Shown here piece after piece: positions 52,045-59,499 of a stretch of 64,000 bases of DNA. The DNA is taken from positions 998,681-1,062,680 of the forward strand of contig CAWKNC010000001.1 in NCBI GenBank assembly GCA_963851045.1, in the 5' to 3' direction. The DNA is from WHSW01 sp963851045 (lineage in GTDB: Bacteria; Actinomycetota; Thermoleophilia; Solirubrobacterales; 70-9). The notes under the pieces were generated by a model. It saw only the letters and a program-made list of their open reading frames with translations, had not been told where the DNA came from and searched no databases. Position numbers and translations under genes: made by a program. Position 1 is the stretch's first letter. Each line of letters opens with the position of its first letter.

Positions 52045-52548
52045 ATGACTGAGTCCGAAACTGATGAGCGCACCACAGGCGGTCTTGCCGGCAAGGCGAT
52101 CGGCAAGGCGAAGGAGCTCGCCGGCGAGGTGACCAACAACGAGAACCTCGCCCGCGAGGGACGTCTCCAGCAGGCCCAGGCCGACGCGAGCGTCGAGGCC
52201 GCCGAGGCAAATCGCGAGGCCAAGCAGGCCGACGCGGAGGCCCAGCTCGAGGCCGAGAAGGCCGAGACTGCCGAGGAGCGAAAGCGCCTCGAGGCAGAGA
52301 TCGACGAGCGCCGCACCGCGGAGCGCGCCGAGGCCGACCGCGAGGAGACCGAGGAACGGGCAGCCCAGCAGACGGCCGCCGAAATCAAGCAGGCTGAGGC
52401 CGAGCGCGAGCGTGAGCAGGCCGCTGCCGAGCAGCGCGTCGACAGCGCCGAGACCGCCGAGCAGCGGGCCAGCCGCGAGGCGCTCGAGCTCGAACAGAAG
52501 GCGCGTGCCGCCGAGTCCAAGGCCGACGCGCTCGACCCGAAGGAGTAA
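52045..52548 (+). CDS. CsbD-like stress protein with long coiled coil
   Basis: 167 residues. The N-terminus GGLAGKAIGKAKELAGEVTN, followed by NENLAREGRLQQAQAD, matches the small CsbD stress-response family. It is extended by about 120 residues of Glu/Ala/Arg/Lys heptads with no Gly or Pro, a long charged coiled coil. The ATG follows AAGAAAGG by 6 bp. Stress function is inferred from CsbD. It is followed 3 bp later by a second coiled-coil protein. Confidence 0.8.
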   Translation: MTESETDERTTGGLAGKAIGKAKELAGEVTNNENLAREGRLQQAQADASVEAAEANREAKQADAEAQLEAEKAETAEERKRLEAEIDERRTAERAEADREETEERAAQQTAAEIKQAEAEREREQAAAEQRVDSAETAEQRASREALELEQKARAAESKADALDPKE

Positions 52549-52551
52549 CTG

Positions 52552-53172
52552 ATGACCACCGCACTGAAAACCATTCCGAAGTCGGCTGTTGAGGGAGCTA
52601 TCAAGCTCGTTCGGCTGCCCGCCGACACCGTCCTGCGCATCGCCCCCGAGAGCCTCACGAGCTCGGCGAAGTTGGCTGTCGACAGCGCCGACGCCGCCGT
52701 GCGCGGTGCCGTGGGCAACGTCCTCAACGACCCGGATCTGCGCGGAGACGCGGATCGCCTGCGCAAGGCCGTCGACGAGCGCCGCCGTGCGCTCGACCTG
52801 CGCGAGACCGCCGCGGAGCGCAGCGAACGTGCTGCCACGCAGGCCGACAAGGCCGAGACGGAAGCCGCCCGCACGCGAAAGCAGGCCGACAAGGAGGCCG
52901 CGCGCAAGCGTGACGAGGCGCGCAAGAAGCGCGAGCGAAAGCAGGACGAGGCCAAGCAGAACGCCGAGCAGCGAAAGCAGGCCGCCAAGAAGCGCGCGGC
53001 AAAGAAGACGAAGACCGCCGCTGAGGTGGGTCAGAAGGATCGCGTCGACGCGCTCGAGGCAAAGGCCGAGGCGCTCGCGGAGCGCGAGGAGGCGCTGACC
53101 GCCGCCGACGAGGCACGCCGCCTTGGCGAGGCCGCCGCTCGCACCAAGGAGGCGCGAAAGAACGGGGCCTAG
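52552..53172 (+). CDS. Coiled-coil hypothetical protein, partner of the CsbD-like protein
   Basis: 206 residues. An N-terminal domain of about 60 residues (KSAVEGAIKLVRLPADTVLR) is followed by a Lys/Arg/Glu/Ala-rich helix to the end (RKRDEARKKRERKQDEAKQN; AAKKRAAKKTKTAAEVGQKD). The strong positive charge in the middle suggests nucleic-acid or membrane-surface binding. It runs in an operon with the CsbD-like gene, and the charge pattern complements that protein's acidic coil. No family is recognised. Confidence 0.68.
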   Translation: MTTALKTIPKSAVEGAIKLVRLPADTVLRIAPESLTSSAKLAVDSADAAVRGAVGNVLNDPDLRGDADRLRKAVDERRRALDLRETAAERSERAATQADKAETEAARTRKQADKEAARKRDEARKKRERKQDEAKQNAEQRKQAAKKRAAKKTKTAAEVGQKDRVDALEAKAEALAEREEALTAADEARRLGEAAARTKEARKNGA

Positions 53173-53182
53173 GATTCGGGGC

Positions 53183-53585
53183 GTGGCCGCCGGCGATCAG
53201 ATCGAGCGCTTCGACTCAGAGTCGAGCTTTGCCGAGCAGATCGGCTTCAGCGCTGCGGTCAGCGCCGGCGGCTGGGTCCACGTCGCCGGGATCAGCGCCG
53301 TCACACCCGACGGCGCGCTCGTGGGCGGCGACGACGCCTACGACCAGATGGTCGAGGTCCTCGACAAGCTCAAACGCGCCCTGGAGGCTTGCGGGTGCGG
53401 GGCTCGACCAGGTGGTGAAGACCACGATGTACATCGCCGCGCGTGACGACTGGGACGCGGTTGGCCGCGCCCACGCCGAGGCGTTCGGCGATGCGCGCCC
53501 CGCGGCGACCATGGTCGTGGCGGAGCTTTTGGATCCGCGCATGCTCGTCGAGCTCGAGGCGGTTGCCTTCACCGGCGACGGGTAG
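53183..53585 (+). pseudogene. RidA/YjgF-family protein, +1 frameshift near 53389
   Basis: Rid-type imine/enamine deaminase fold. Frame 1 from GTG 53183 gives IGFSAAVSAGGWVHVAGISA and AYDQMVEVLDKLKRALEA. Frame 2 gives GAGLDQVVKTTMYIAARDDW, then the family's Arg-containing FGDARPAATMVVAELLDPRM and LVELEAVAF. Dropping one T from GGCTTGCGG (53389-53390) joins them as EAAGAGLDQ. The repaired protein of about 133 residues has normal length for the family. Confidence 0.82.
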
Positions 53586-53596
53586 GTATCGGGACG

Positions 53597-53918
53597 ATGA
53601 GCCGGCTTCGATACCTGAATCCGTTTCGCATCCGCGCCGCGGTGCGCGACATCCGCCGCGTGATGGGCGATGGCGGGCCGAAGGCGATCCGCCTCGCCGG
53701 CATCGGCCACCCGAGCGGCTGGGTGCTGCCGAGCTCGACAATCACGATCGAGGTCATCGGTCGCGACGGCCGGGTCGAGCGCTTCTGCCCGGAGGTCCCG
53801 GTGCCCGTTTCCCTACGCGTGGGCGTGGCGGATCGCGCGAAAGCTCGGCGTGCCGCTGATTCGAAGCGCCAAGCCGGAGGACATCGAAGTCCAGGTCCCG
53901 GTGCCGCGCCGAGGCTGA
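53597..53918 (+). pseudogene. Small conserved-looking hypothetical protein, +1 frameshift in CCC 53804-53806
   Basis: The first frame reads MSRLRYLNPFRIRAAVRDIR and WVLPSSTITIEVIGRDGRVE up to EVPVP. The sense continues in the next frame as FPYAWAWRIARKLGVPLIRS and EDIEVQVPVPRRG, ending at TGA 53918. Removing one C from GTGCCCGTTT restores one protein of about 106 residues. It is basic and probably cytoplasmic. No family is recognised; the case for coding rests on the clean join and codon use. Confidence 0.55.
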
Positions 53919-53919
53919 G

Positions 53920-54168
53920 CTACTCGGTCAGCGGGTCGCGGCGGATCTTCTGAAAGAGCGCGACGAGGCGATCCATCTCGGCCTTGCTGAGGTTCGCGCG
54001 CTTTCCCTTCGACTTGATCGCGAGGCTTCGCACCTCGCGGCGCTCTTCGGGCGAGAGCCGGTCCCAGTACTGCTTTCCCGTGGTGGTGAGCCAGGCGATC
54101 GTCGCGAGCACCCTCCGCCACGGCACCTTGCGCACGGCTGTGAGCGTCTGTAGGACCCAGGGCGGCAC
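53920..54168 (-). CDS. Small basic hypothetical protein
   Basis: 82 residues, helical and basic (LTAVRKVPWRRVLATIAWLT; WDRLSPEERREVRSLAIKSK; NLSKAEMDRLVALFQKI). It lies 36 bp downstream of xseB on the same strand and may share its transcript. It is nearly abutting the convergent gene at 53918. No function is assignable. Confidence 0.65.
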   Translation of the reverse strand: MPPWVLQTLTAVRKVPWRRVLATIAWLTTTGKQYWDRLSPEERREVRSLAIKSKGKRANLSKAEMDRLVALFQKIRRDPLTE

Positions 54169-54204
54169 GCCTCGAATCTACCCATCCGCGTGCGGGGCAA
54201 GCGT

Positions 54205-54450
54205 CTAGGACGCCGGCGGCTCGAGCGAGGCGACCAGCGCGTCGAGGTCGAGCTCGGCGAGTTCGCCCGAGACCGCGTCGAGCTCTGACTTGCAGAACTC
54301 GATCAGGCCCTTGGCCTCGGTGCAAAGCGCGAGCGTCTCGCGCAGCTCGGCAGCGCCGGAGTCGAGCCGGGCGATGATCGCCTCGAGCCGCGCGATCGCG
54401 GTCTCGTAGGTCTCAGGTGGCGTCGCCGCTTCCATCGCTTCAGTCTGCAT
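54205..54450 (-). CDS. xseB: Exodeoxyribonuclease VII small subunit
   Basis: 81 residues, the right size for XseB. TYETAIARLEAIIARLDSGA, followed by AELRETLALCTEAKGLIEFC, is the conserved helical hairpin. ATG 54450 (or 54435) overlaps the 3' end of xseA, so the subunits are co-translated. It assembles with XseA to degrade single-stranded DNA to oligonucleotides. Confidence 0.92.
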   Translation of the reverse strand: MQTEAMEAATPPETYETAIARLEAIIARLDSGAAELRETLALCTEAKGLIEFCKSELDAVSGELAELDLDALVASLEPPAS

Positions 54451-55762
54451 CGTCGATTGTGGCGCGGACGGCATCGTCGGCAAAGCGCAGATCGACGGTG
54501 CCGCGGCGGCGGGCCTCGGCAGCCGACGTGACCGGCATCCCCTCGGGGTCGGCGACGAGCGCGTAGCCGCGGGCCAGGGTGCGCTCGGGGTCGTGAGCGG
54601 CGAGCGCGGTGGAGTAGGCATCGAGCTGGCGGGTGACCGCGGCGCGAACGGCGCTGAAGCGGTCTGCGGCGCGCTTGATCACGATCGTGTGGGTGGCGGC
54701 GAGGCCGGTTCGCTGGGAGAGCCCGCGGGTCGCGGAGGCGCGCACCTCGCGCAGCGTCTGGTGAAGGCGCGCGCGCTCGTCTCGCACGGCGCGCTCCGGC
54801 GCTCGCGAGCACTCGGCGAGGCGCTCGGCGCGGCGCGTCACCGAGCCGCGGGCGGTGCGCGTCACCAGCGAGGTCGCGGCGAGCAGCTCGGTCCTCGCCA
54901 TGACGATGTCGCGCTGCACGAGCGCCTCGGCCGCGTGGGTCGGTGTCGAGCACGAGACGGCGGCGACGTCGTCGATCAGCGTGCGGTCGACCTCGTGGCC
55001 GACGGCGCTGATCACCGGCAGGCGCAGCATCGCGATCGTGCGGCAGAGGTTCTCGTCGCAGAACGCCCAGAGGTCGGTGAGCGAGCCGCCGCCGCGACAG
55101 ACGACCGCGACCTCGACCGCCTCGATGCCCGCCAGCTCGCGCAGCGCCTTGGCGATCGCGGGCGCGGCGCGGCGATCCTGCACAGGTGCGTCGGCCCAGA
55201 CGATCGTCCCGCGCCAGCCGCGGCGCTCGAGTCCCGCGAGCAGGTCGGCGCAGGCGGCGCTCGAGCGCGCGGTGACGACGCCGATCGTCTTCGGGATCGC
55301 GGGGCGGCGCAGAGCGCGCTGCTTTTCGAGCAGGCCGTCGGCGTCGAGCGCGCGGCGCGAGCGGTCGAGCTGGGCGAGCAGGTCGCCCTCGCCCGCCAGG
55401 CGCACGTAGGTGGCGCGAAAGGAAAAGCTCGGCGAGGCGGTCTGGCTGCCGGGGTAGTAGTCGGGTCCGCCGCCGATCACGACCTGGGCGCCGTCTTTGA
55501 GCGCGCCGTCGGGGAGCTTTAAGCGATCGAGGTCGGAGTTCCAGATCGAACAGCGCGCTGCTCCGTCGGAGTCGCGCAGCTCGAAGTAGGTGCTCGTCCG
55601 CGCCCGTTTGAGGTTGAAGACCTCGCCGACGATCAGCACCCGCGGGCGCTTTCGCACGAAGTCGCGAAAGCCGTTGGCCCAGGCGCCGACGGTGAAGGGG
55701 CCGGGGAGGTCGGGGTCGCGCGCGTCGGCGGCGTGATCGAGCGGTGCCTGAAAGCCCTCCAT
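54440..55762 (-). CDS. xseA: Exodeoxyribonuclease VII large subunit
   Basis: 440 residues. An N-terminal OB-fold (VGEVFNLKRARTSTYFELRD) precedes the catalytic region (PKTIGVVTARSSAACADLLA; VVCRGGGSLTDLWAFCDENL; PVISAVGHEVDRTLIDDVAA; THAAEALV) and a long coiled-coil C-terminus. It ends with LARGYALVADPEGMPVTSAA. The ATG at 55762 gives the family's usual start. Upstream sequence in the same frame only shadows the neighbouring gene. Confidence 0.95.
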   Translation of the reverse strand: MEGFQAPLDHAADARDPDLPGPFTVGAWANGFRDFVRKRPRVLIVGEVFNLKRARTSTYFELRDSDGAARCSIWNSDLDRLKLPDGALKDGAQVVIGGGPDYYPGSQTASPSFSFRATYVRLAGEGDLLAQLDRSRRALDADGLLEKQRALRRPAIPKTIGVVTARSSAACADLLAGLERRGWRGTIVWADAPVQDRRAAPAIAKALRELAGIEAVEVAVVCRGGGSLTDLWAFCDENLCRTIAMLRLPVISAVGHEVDRTLIDDVAAVSCSTPTHAAEALVQRDIVMARTELLAATSLVTRTARGSVTRRAERLAECSRAPERAVRDERARLHQTLREVRASATRGLSQRTGLAATHTIVIKRAADRFSAVRAAVTRQLDAYSTALAAHDPERTLARGYALVADPEGMPVTSAAEARRRGTVDLRFADDAVRATIDDAD

Positions 55763-55799
55763 CAGGCGATGATCGCCGAGCAGGCGGCGGTTAGGCGCG

Positions 55800-56243
55800 T
55801 TAGGCGTCGATGCGCTCGAGAACGACGACCGGAATCTCGCGGTCGGTGTTGCCCTGATAGGCGTCGTAGTCGGGCCAGTAGCCGGCCATCGTCCGCCACA
55901 CCTCGGGGCGCTCCTCGGCGGTGGCGACGCGCGCCTTTGCGCGGTACTTGTCGCCCTTGATCTGGATCTCGACCTCGGGATCGTCCTCAATGTTCAAAAA
56001 CCATGCCGGCGGCGCGTCGCTGCCGCCCTTTGAGGCGACGATCATCACGTCGTCACCGCGGCGCCCGTAGATCAGCGGCGTCGTGCGCTCCTCGCCCGAT
56101 TTGCGTCCCTTGGTCGTCAACAGCAGGGTGAGGGTGCCCTGCCAGTAGTGACCCTCCTCGCCGTCGGTTTCCCGGTAGCGCTCGACGTGTTCTTGTCCAA
56201 AGAGCATCGATATTGATGAAAGCAGACTGGACACTTGTTTCAT
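55800..56243 (-). CDS. Nitroreductase-family deazaflavin (F420)-dependent oxidoreductase, Ddn-like
   Basis: 147 residues from ATG 56243 (ATG 56207 is also possible). The split-barrel flavin fold shows GTLTLLLTTKGRKSGEERTT, LIYGRRGDDVMIVASKGGSD and PPAWFLNIEDDPEVEIQIKG, the signature of actinobacterial DUF385/Ddn quinone reductases that use F420H2. The first 20 codons and the promoter gap are clearly AT-richer than the rest. Divergent from a small zinc-ribbon gene. Confidence 0.88.
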   Translation of the reverse strand: MKQVSSLLSSISMLFGQEHVERYRETDGEEGHYWQGTLTLLLTTKGRKSGEERTTPLIYGRRGDDVMIVASKGGSDAPPAWFLNIEDDPEVEIQIKGDKYRAKARVATAEERPEVWRTMAGYWPDYDAYQGNTDREIPVVVLERIDA

Positions 56244-56317
56244 GTGGGCGTTCGTTGCAGCCGCCGATAGGGGGAGGGAAGGAAGTCGTGGGGGGCTTAG
56301 AAAGGGATAGGGAAAAG

Positions 56318-56554
56318 ATGAACGAACAGGGGGCGATCGAGGAGCGCTGCGGAAACTGCAATGCCCTCGTTCCCGAAGATGATGGATATGAGAACGGTCG
56401 TGGGGACCTTCTCTGCACAGAGTGTTTCGTCGACCAGTGGGGACCTTCAACCCAGGAGCTCGCGATGAGCTTCGGCGCCGAGCACGCCGGTGTCGGTGCT
56501 GGGGCGGGCGGCTCCTCCGTGTGGAGCGGATCGGATCTGGGCGGGCTGTCCTAG
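56318..56554 (+). CDS. Small zinc-ribbon protein
   Basis: 78 residues. Two CxxC knuckles (ERCGNCNALV and LLCTECFVDQ) form a probable zinc ribbon, followed by a Gly/Ser-rich tail. The ATG at 56318 is preceded by a purine-rich leader (AGGGATAGGGAAAAG). It is divergent from the F420 reductase and ends 6 bp before a convergent membrane gene. No family is recognised. Confidence 0.65.
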   Translation: MNEQGAIEERCGNCNALVPEDDGYENGRGDLLCTECFVDQWGPSTQELAMSFGAEHAGVGAGAGGSSVWSGSDLGGLS

Positions 56555-56560
56555 CCGGAT

Positions 56561-56983
56561 CTACGCGGGCTTCGCCGTCATCGCCCAGACGCTGATGACA
56601 TAGGCGATCAACAACAGAGCTGTGAGCGAGGTGGCGACGCGGACCGCGACGGTCCCGCCGTCACCTCGTCGCGTTGAGACGCCGGCTGTGATCGTCGCGA
56701 TCGCGAGGAAGAGCAGGCCGGCGTCGGCGGCGATGAACCCGATTCCGATCCAGGCGGGATCCGAATCGACCTTGTCCCACCCCTGCTCGGAATAGACCCA
56801 CTGTGCGCCGCCGCGCATGACGATGTAGCCGGGGACCGCGGCATAGAGCAGAGCCTTGTAGCCCGCGCGAAACGACTCGGCGGATTCGCTGCGCCAGGCG
56901 GCGCTGAGATAGATCAGCGCAAGGACGAGCCCGCCGGTCGCGACCATCGCCCCGAGCACATGGACGAAGAGGGCGGTCTCCAC
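56561..56983 (-). CDS. DUF2269-like integral membrane protein, copy A
   Basis: 140 residues with four TM helices. It starts with LFVHVLGAMVATGGLVLALI, which matches the N-terminal His-containing helix of DUF2269-type proteins. WVYSEQGWDKVDSDPAWIGI fills the extracytoplasmic loop. It lies 1 bp downstream of a paralogue of similar topology. Heme binding by the helix His is possible but unproven. Confidence 0.7.
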   Translation of the reverse strand: METALFVHVLGAMVATGGLVLALIYLSAAWRSESAESFRAGYKALLYAAVPGYIVMRGGAQWVYSEQGWDKVDSDPAWIGIGFIAADAGLLFLAIATITAGVSTRRGDGGTVAVRVATSLTALLLIAYVISVWAMTAKPA

Positions 56984-56984
56984 C

Positions 56985-57389
56985 TCAGGCCCCCGGCTTG
57001 AAGATCATGTCGGCAAGCAACAGCACGATCAGCGCGGTGCGGACCACGTGCCAGCGAATCGCCGTCGAGTCCAGCGCCGCGATCCCGTCGGGCCCGCCTT
57101 CGACCCCGAACATCCCGGCGTGCGCGCGCCGCCCCGTCTCGGCCGCAAGCGCCCAGAGCACGATCGCGGCGACGATCCAGAAGTCCAGGAGCCCGTAGCT
57201 GTCGACGTAGAGCGCGAGCCAGACGCCGAAGATCAGCGTGCCGGCGCCGCCAACGCCGTCGAGCACCTGCGCCGTGGTGACCGCGCGAGCGGGAGCCGGG
57301 CCCCCGAGCGCAAAGCCCGAGTACATGACGACCATCGCGGCCAGCATGAACGCCGAGAGGACGTGGACGAAGAGGAGGAACTCGAACAC
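56985..57389 (-). CDS. DUF2269-like integral membrane protein, copy B
   Basis: 134 residues, four TM helices, starting with GTG. The N-terminus FEFLLFVHVLSAFMLAAMVV parallels copy A (LFVHVLGA), and IFGVWLALYVDSYGLLDFWI matches the second helix pair. The two copies probably form a heterodimeric membrane unit. No partner enzyme is adjacent. Confidence 0.7.
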   Translation of the reverse strand: MFEFLLFVHVLSAFMLAAMVVMYSGFALGGPAPARAVTTAQVLDGVGGAGTLIFGVWLALYVDSYGLLDFWIVAAIVLWALAAETGRRAHAGMFGVEGGPDGIAALDSTAIRWHVVRTALIVLLLADMIFKPGA

Positions 57390-57427
57390 CGGTGGGGCGA
57401 TTGTCGGCGGCTCGGCGGTCGGAAGAT

Positions 57428-57827
57428 TCAGGCCGGCGGTGCTTCGATCCTGGCCTGGTGTCCCGAGCTGCGAGCCAGCCGGGCGTCCGTAGTTACGAGG
57501 GGCGCATCGAACGCCTCGGCCAGGGCTACGTATGCGGCGTCATAGGCGGTCAGGTTGTCGCGCAGGGCCCAGATCCGCGGGCGCAGGAGCGCGTGGTCGT
57601 GGCGAACTGCGCGGATGTCATCGAGGTCGACGACCGCGGCGTGGATCGCACCGTCACCAACACTGCCCAGCGCTCTCGATTCGCCGTAGCGAATGCAGGA
57701 CTTCAAGGTCGAAGACCGCAGGCACCTGGATCGAAGACTCCGAGTCGAGCCGTCGGGCGACCCATTCAGCCTTGGCGTCGTCGTGGATCGCCAGGTCAAC
57801 GAACGCCGACGCATCGATCACGATCAC
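57428..57827 (-). pseudogene. VapC-like PIN-domain toxin, frameshifted near 57700
   Basis: From GTG 57827: IVIDASAFVDLAIHDDAKAE supplies the first PIN Asp and VPAVFDLEVLHSLRR the Glu. The frame then shifts by one base and continues as ESRALGSVGDGAIHAAVVDL, NLTAYDAAYVALAEAFDAPL with the third Asp, and VTTDARLARSSGH with the fourth. All four acidic positions are present once the frame is repaired. As read, the toxin would be truncated after about 50 residues. Overlaps vapB by 4 bp. Confidence 0.82.
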
Positions 57828-58057
57828 GGAAGCGGGCCGCGCGCTTCGCGAATGATCTCGGCCGCCAGGTCGCCGATGTCTGCCTTGGGACGCTGCCGGA
57901 CCCGCTCCAGCCACTCCGACATCGTTGGCTTGTCGGCGACCTGTTCGAGCTCGGTGAGCAGATAGTCGGACAGGCTCATGCCGCGCTGCGCCGCCTGAAC
58001 CTTGAGCGTGCGATGGAGGTCATCGGGCACGTTGCGGATCTGGATCATCTTCGACAT
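57824..58057 (-). CDS. VapB/FitA-like ribbon-helix-helix antitoxin
   Basis: 77 residues. MIQIRNVPDDLHRTLKVQAA followed by QRGMSLSDYLLTEL is the RHH DNA-binding fold of FitA/VapB antitoxins. The C-terminal half (MSEWLERVRQRPKADIGDLA) would wrap the PIN toxin. ATG 58057 is preferred; the TGTGCGACACATTAGG stretch just upstream is a possible autoregulatory site. The pair vapBC has the usual order and overlap. Confidence 0.85.
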   Translation of the reverse strand: MSKMIQIRNVPDDLHRTLKVQAAQRGMSLSDYLLTELEQVADKPTMSEWLERVRQRPKADIGDLAAEIIREARGPLP

Positions 58058-58088
58058 GTGCGACACATTAGGCCATGCGCTGCACATG

Positions 58089-58412
58089 TCAATCTGCCTC
58101 ATAGGGGCGGGGCGGTTCGCAGCGCCAACTTCTCTCGCCCCCTCGCGGTTTGAACTTCTGGGCTTTCGCTTCTTCGACGAACTCCTGCAGCTCCCAGAAT
58201 TCGACGACGTCGCATAGGGGGTGGCGCTTCGTGTCGACCTCGATCCAGGCGTCGTCCTCACCCGCGGCGGCGAGCTCGATCGCCTCAACGATCTGATCAA
58301 CGAACCATCCACGGCAGCCCGGGAAGATCACGAAGTTGAGGTGCTCGAGCAACCGCTGGCGGTCGTCGAGGCCGGGGTCGTCGAAATGCTCGTAATCGTC
58401 GGCGATGAACAC
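58089..58412 (-). CDS. Hypothetical acidic protein upstream of vapBC
   Basis: 107 residues, acidic and soluble (HFDDPGLDDRQRLLEHLNFV; EFWELQEFVEEAKAQKFKPR). It lies 31 bp before vapB on the same strand. No family is recognised. It could be an unrelated cytoplasmic protein or part of the toxin-antitoxin transcript. Confidence 0.55.
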   Translation of the reverse strand: MFIADDYEHFDDPGLDDRQRLLEHLNFVIFPGCRGWFVDQIVEAIELAAAGEDDAWIEVDTKRHPLCDVVEFWELQEFVEEAKAQKFKPRGGERSWRCEPPRPYEAD

Positions 58413-58569
58413 AGCCCGTCCGACGCTATGCGCAGGCGTGTCGCCTGTGGCGCGCAGCCCGCGCCAAGACTGTGCCGCGAGTGTCGATCGTTTCGCGGCG
58501 GTGACTATTTCGAAGTTGGCCGCACGGCCCAGGGTTGGAGTTCAGGGATCGAATTGCCGATGGGAGGTC

Positions 58570-59499
58570 GTGACCACCTCAGCTCGTGTCGCCGTCGCGT
58601 TTGTCGCGGCGGCCGTCATCACCGTCATCCCCTGGATCCTGGGCGCCCACGACACCCGGGCTGCCGTCGCCGCCGGTCCCGGTGCCCCCGACGCCTCACG
58701 GTTGGTGATGGCGCGCATCTACCAGGGCGGCAAGTGGGTGCTGCCCGCTGAGACGCCGCAATCGGCGGGGGCGGCGCTGGCGCAGGCCGATCCGACCTAC
58801 GTCAGCAGCCTGATCCGCTTTCAGGCCGGTGAGGATGTGACCAACAAGGAGGTCGCGGCGTGGAACACGGTCAAGGCAGCGGTGCTTGCCGCGAATCCCG
58901 ACGCGAAGTTCTCGATCGAGCTCAACGGCCTCGAGTACCACTCGGTCAAACGGATGAACGCGATGATGGCCAAGGTCCGCGCGCGCTTTGACAACGACGG
59001 CTGGCTCTTTGACTTCTATACGCCGGCGGCGAAGAAGTACCCGAAGGTGATGGCGGCGGCGGTCGCCAACGCGCACGCCAACAACGAGTTTCTCGGCGGC
59101 AACGCCTTCGGGATCACCAAGCACCCGAAGATCCCGAAGGGCACCGACTACATCGCCGTTCAGGACACGAACTTTCGGATCGACCTCAAAGCCGTCCGCG
59201 AGCTCGCCAAGCGCAGCACCGTCTTCTTTCACCTCGGCAACAGCCCGGGCTTCGCCAACAGCGACGGTTGCGTCTTCATCGAGAAGTACTCGACCGCAAA
59301 GCGAGCCGCCTACGTCACCCGCCGCGCCGGCCAGCAGGACAAATACAACTTCCGCTTCGCCTACCCGATCTTCTTCCCCGAGTGCGCGCGCAAACGCGAC
59401 ACGCCTCAGGTCGAGATCTTCGCCTTCAACGCGACGCGCGACGGCGCCTTCTTCGAGACCGTCGGGAATCTCCTGGAACGCTTCGATGGCGTGCAGTAG
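58570..59499 (+). CDS. Secreted hypothetical protein, possible TIM-barrel glycan-active enzyme
   Basis: 309 residues from GTG 58570 (GGGAGGT just upstream). A signal or anchor helix (VAVAFVAAAVITVIPWILGA) precedes a domain reminiscent of barrel-type glycosidases. ADPTYVSSLIRFQAGEDVTN, IELNGLEYHSVKRM, GWLFDFYTPAAKKYPKVMAA and GNAFGITKHPKIPKG have strands ending in acidic residues, but no catalytic signature was recognised. The 157-bp gap upstream holds a CAGGCG-tgt-CGCCTG hairpin (58433-58447). The 3' end overlaps the beta-helix gene by 14 bp, indicating co-transcription. Confidence 0.68.
   Translation: MTTSARVAVAFVAAAVITVIPWILGAHDTRAAVAAGPGAPDASRLVMARIYQGGKWVLPAETPQSAGAALAQADPTYVSSLIRFQAGEDVTNKEVAAWNTVKAAVLAANPDAKFSIELNGLEYHSVKRMNAMMAKVRARFDNDGWLFDFYTPAAKKYPKVMAAAVANAHANNEFLGGNAFGITKHPKIPKGTDYIAVQDTNFRIDLKAVRELAKRSTVFFHLGNSPGFANSDGCVFIEKYSTAKRAAYVTRRAGQQDKYNFRFAYPIFFPECARKRDTPQVEIFAFNATRDGAFFETVGNLLERFDGVQ

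Noticed and set aside
55790..55806. Direct repeat GTTAGGCGC/GTTAGGCGT resembling the arm of the palindrome at 29231
   Set aside because: It covers a stop-codon context and 8-9 bp is expected by chance in this composition.
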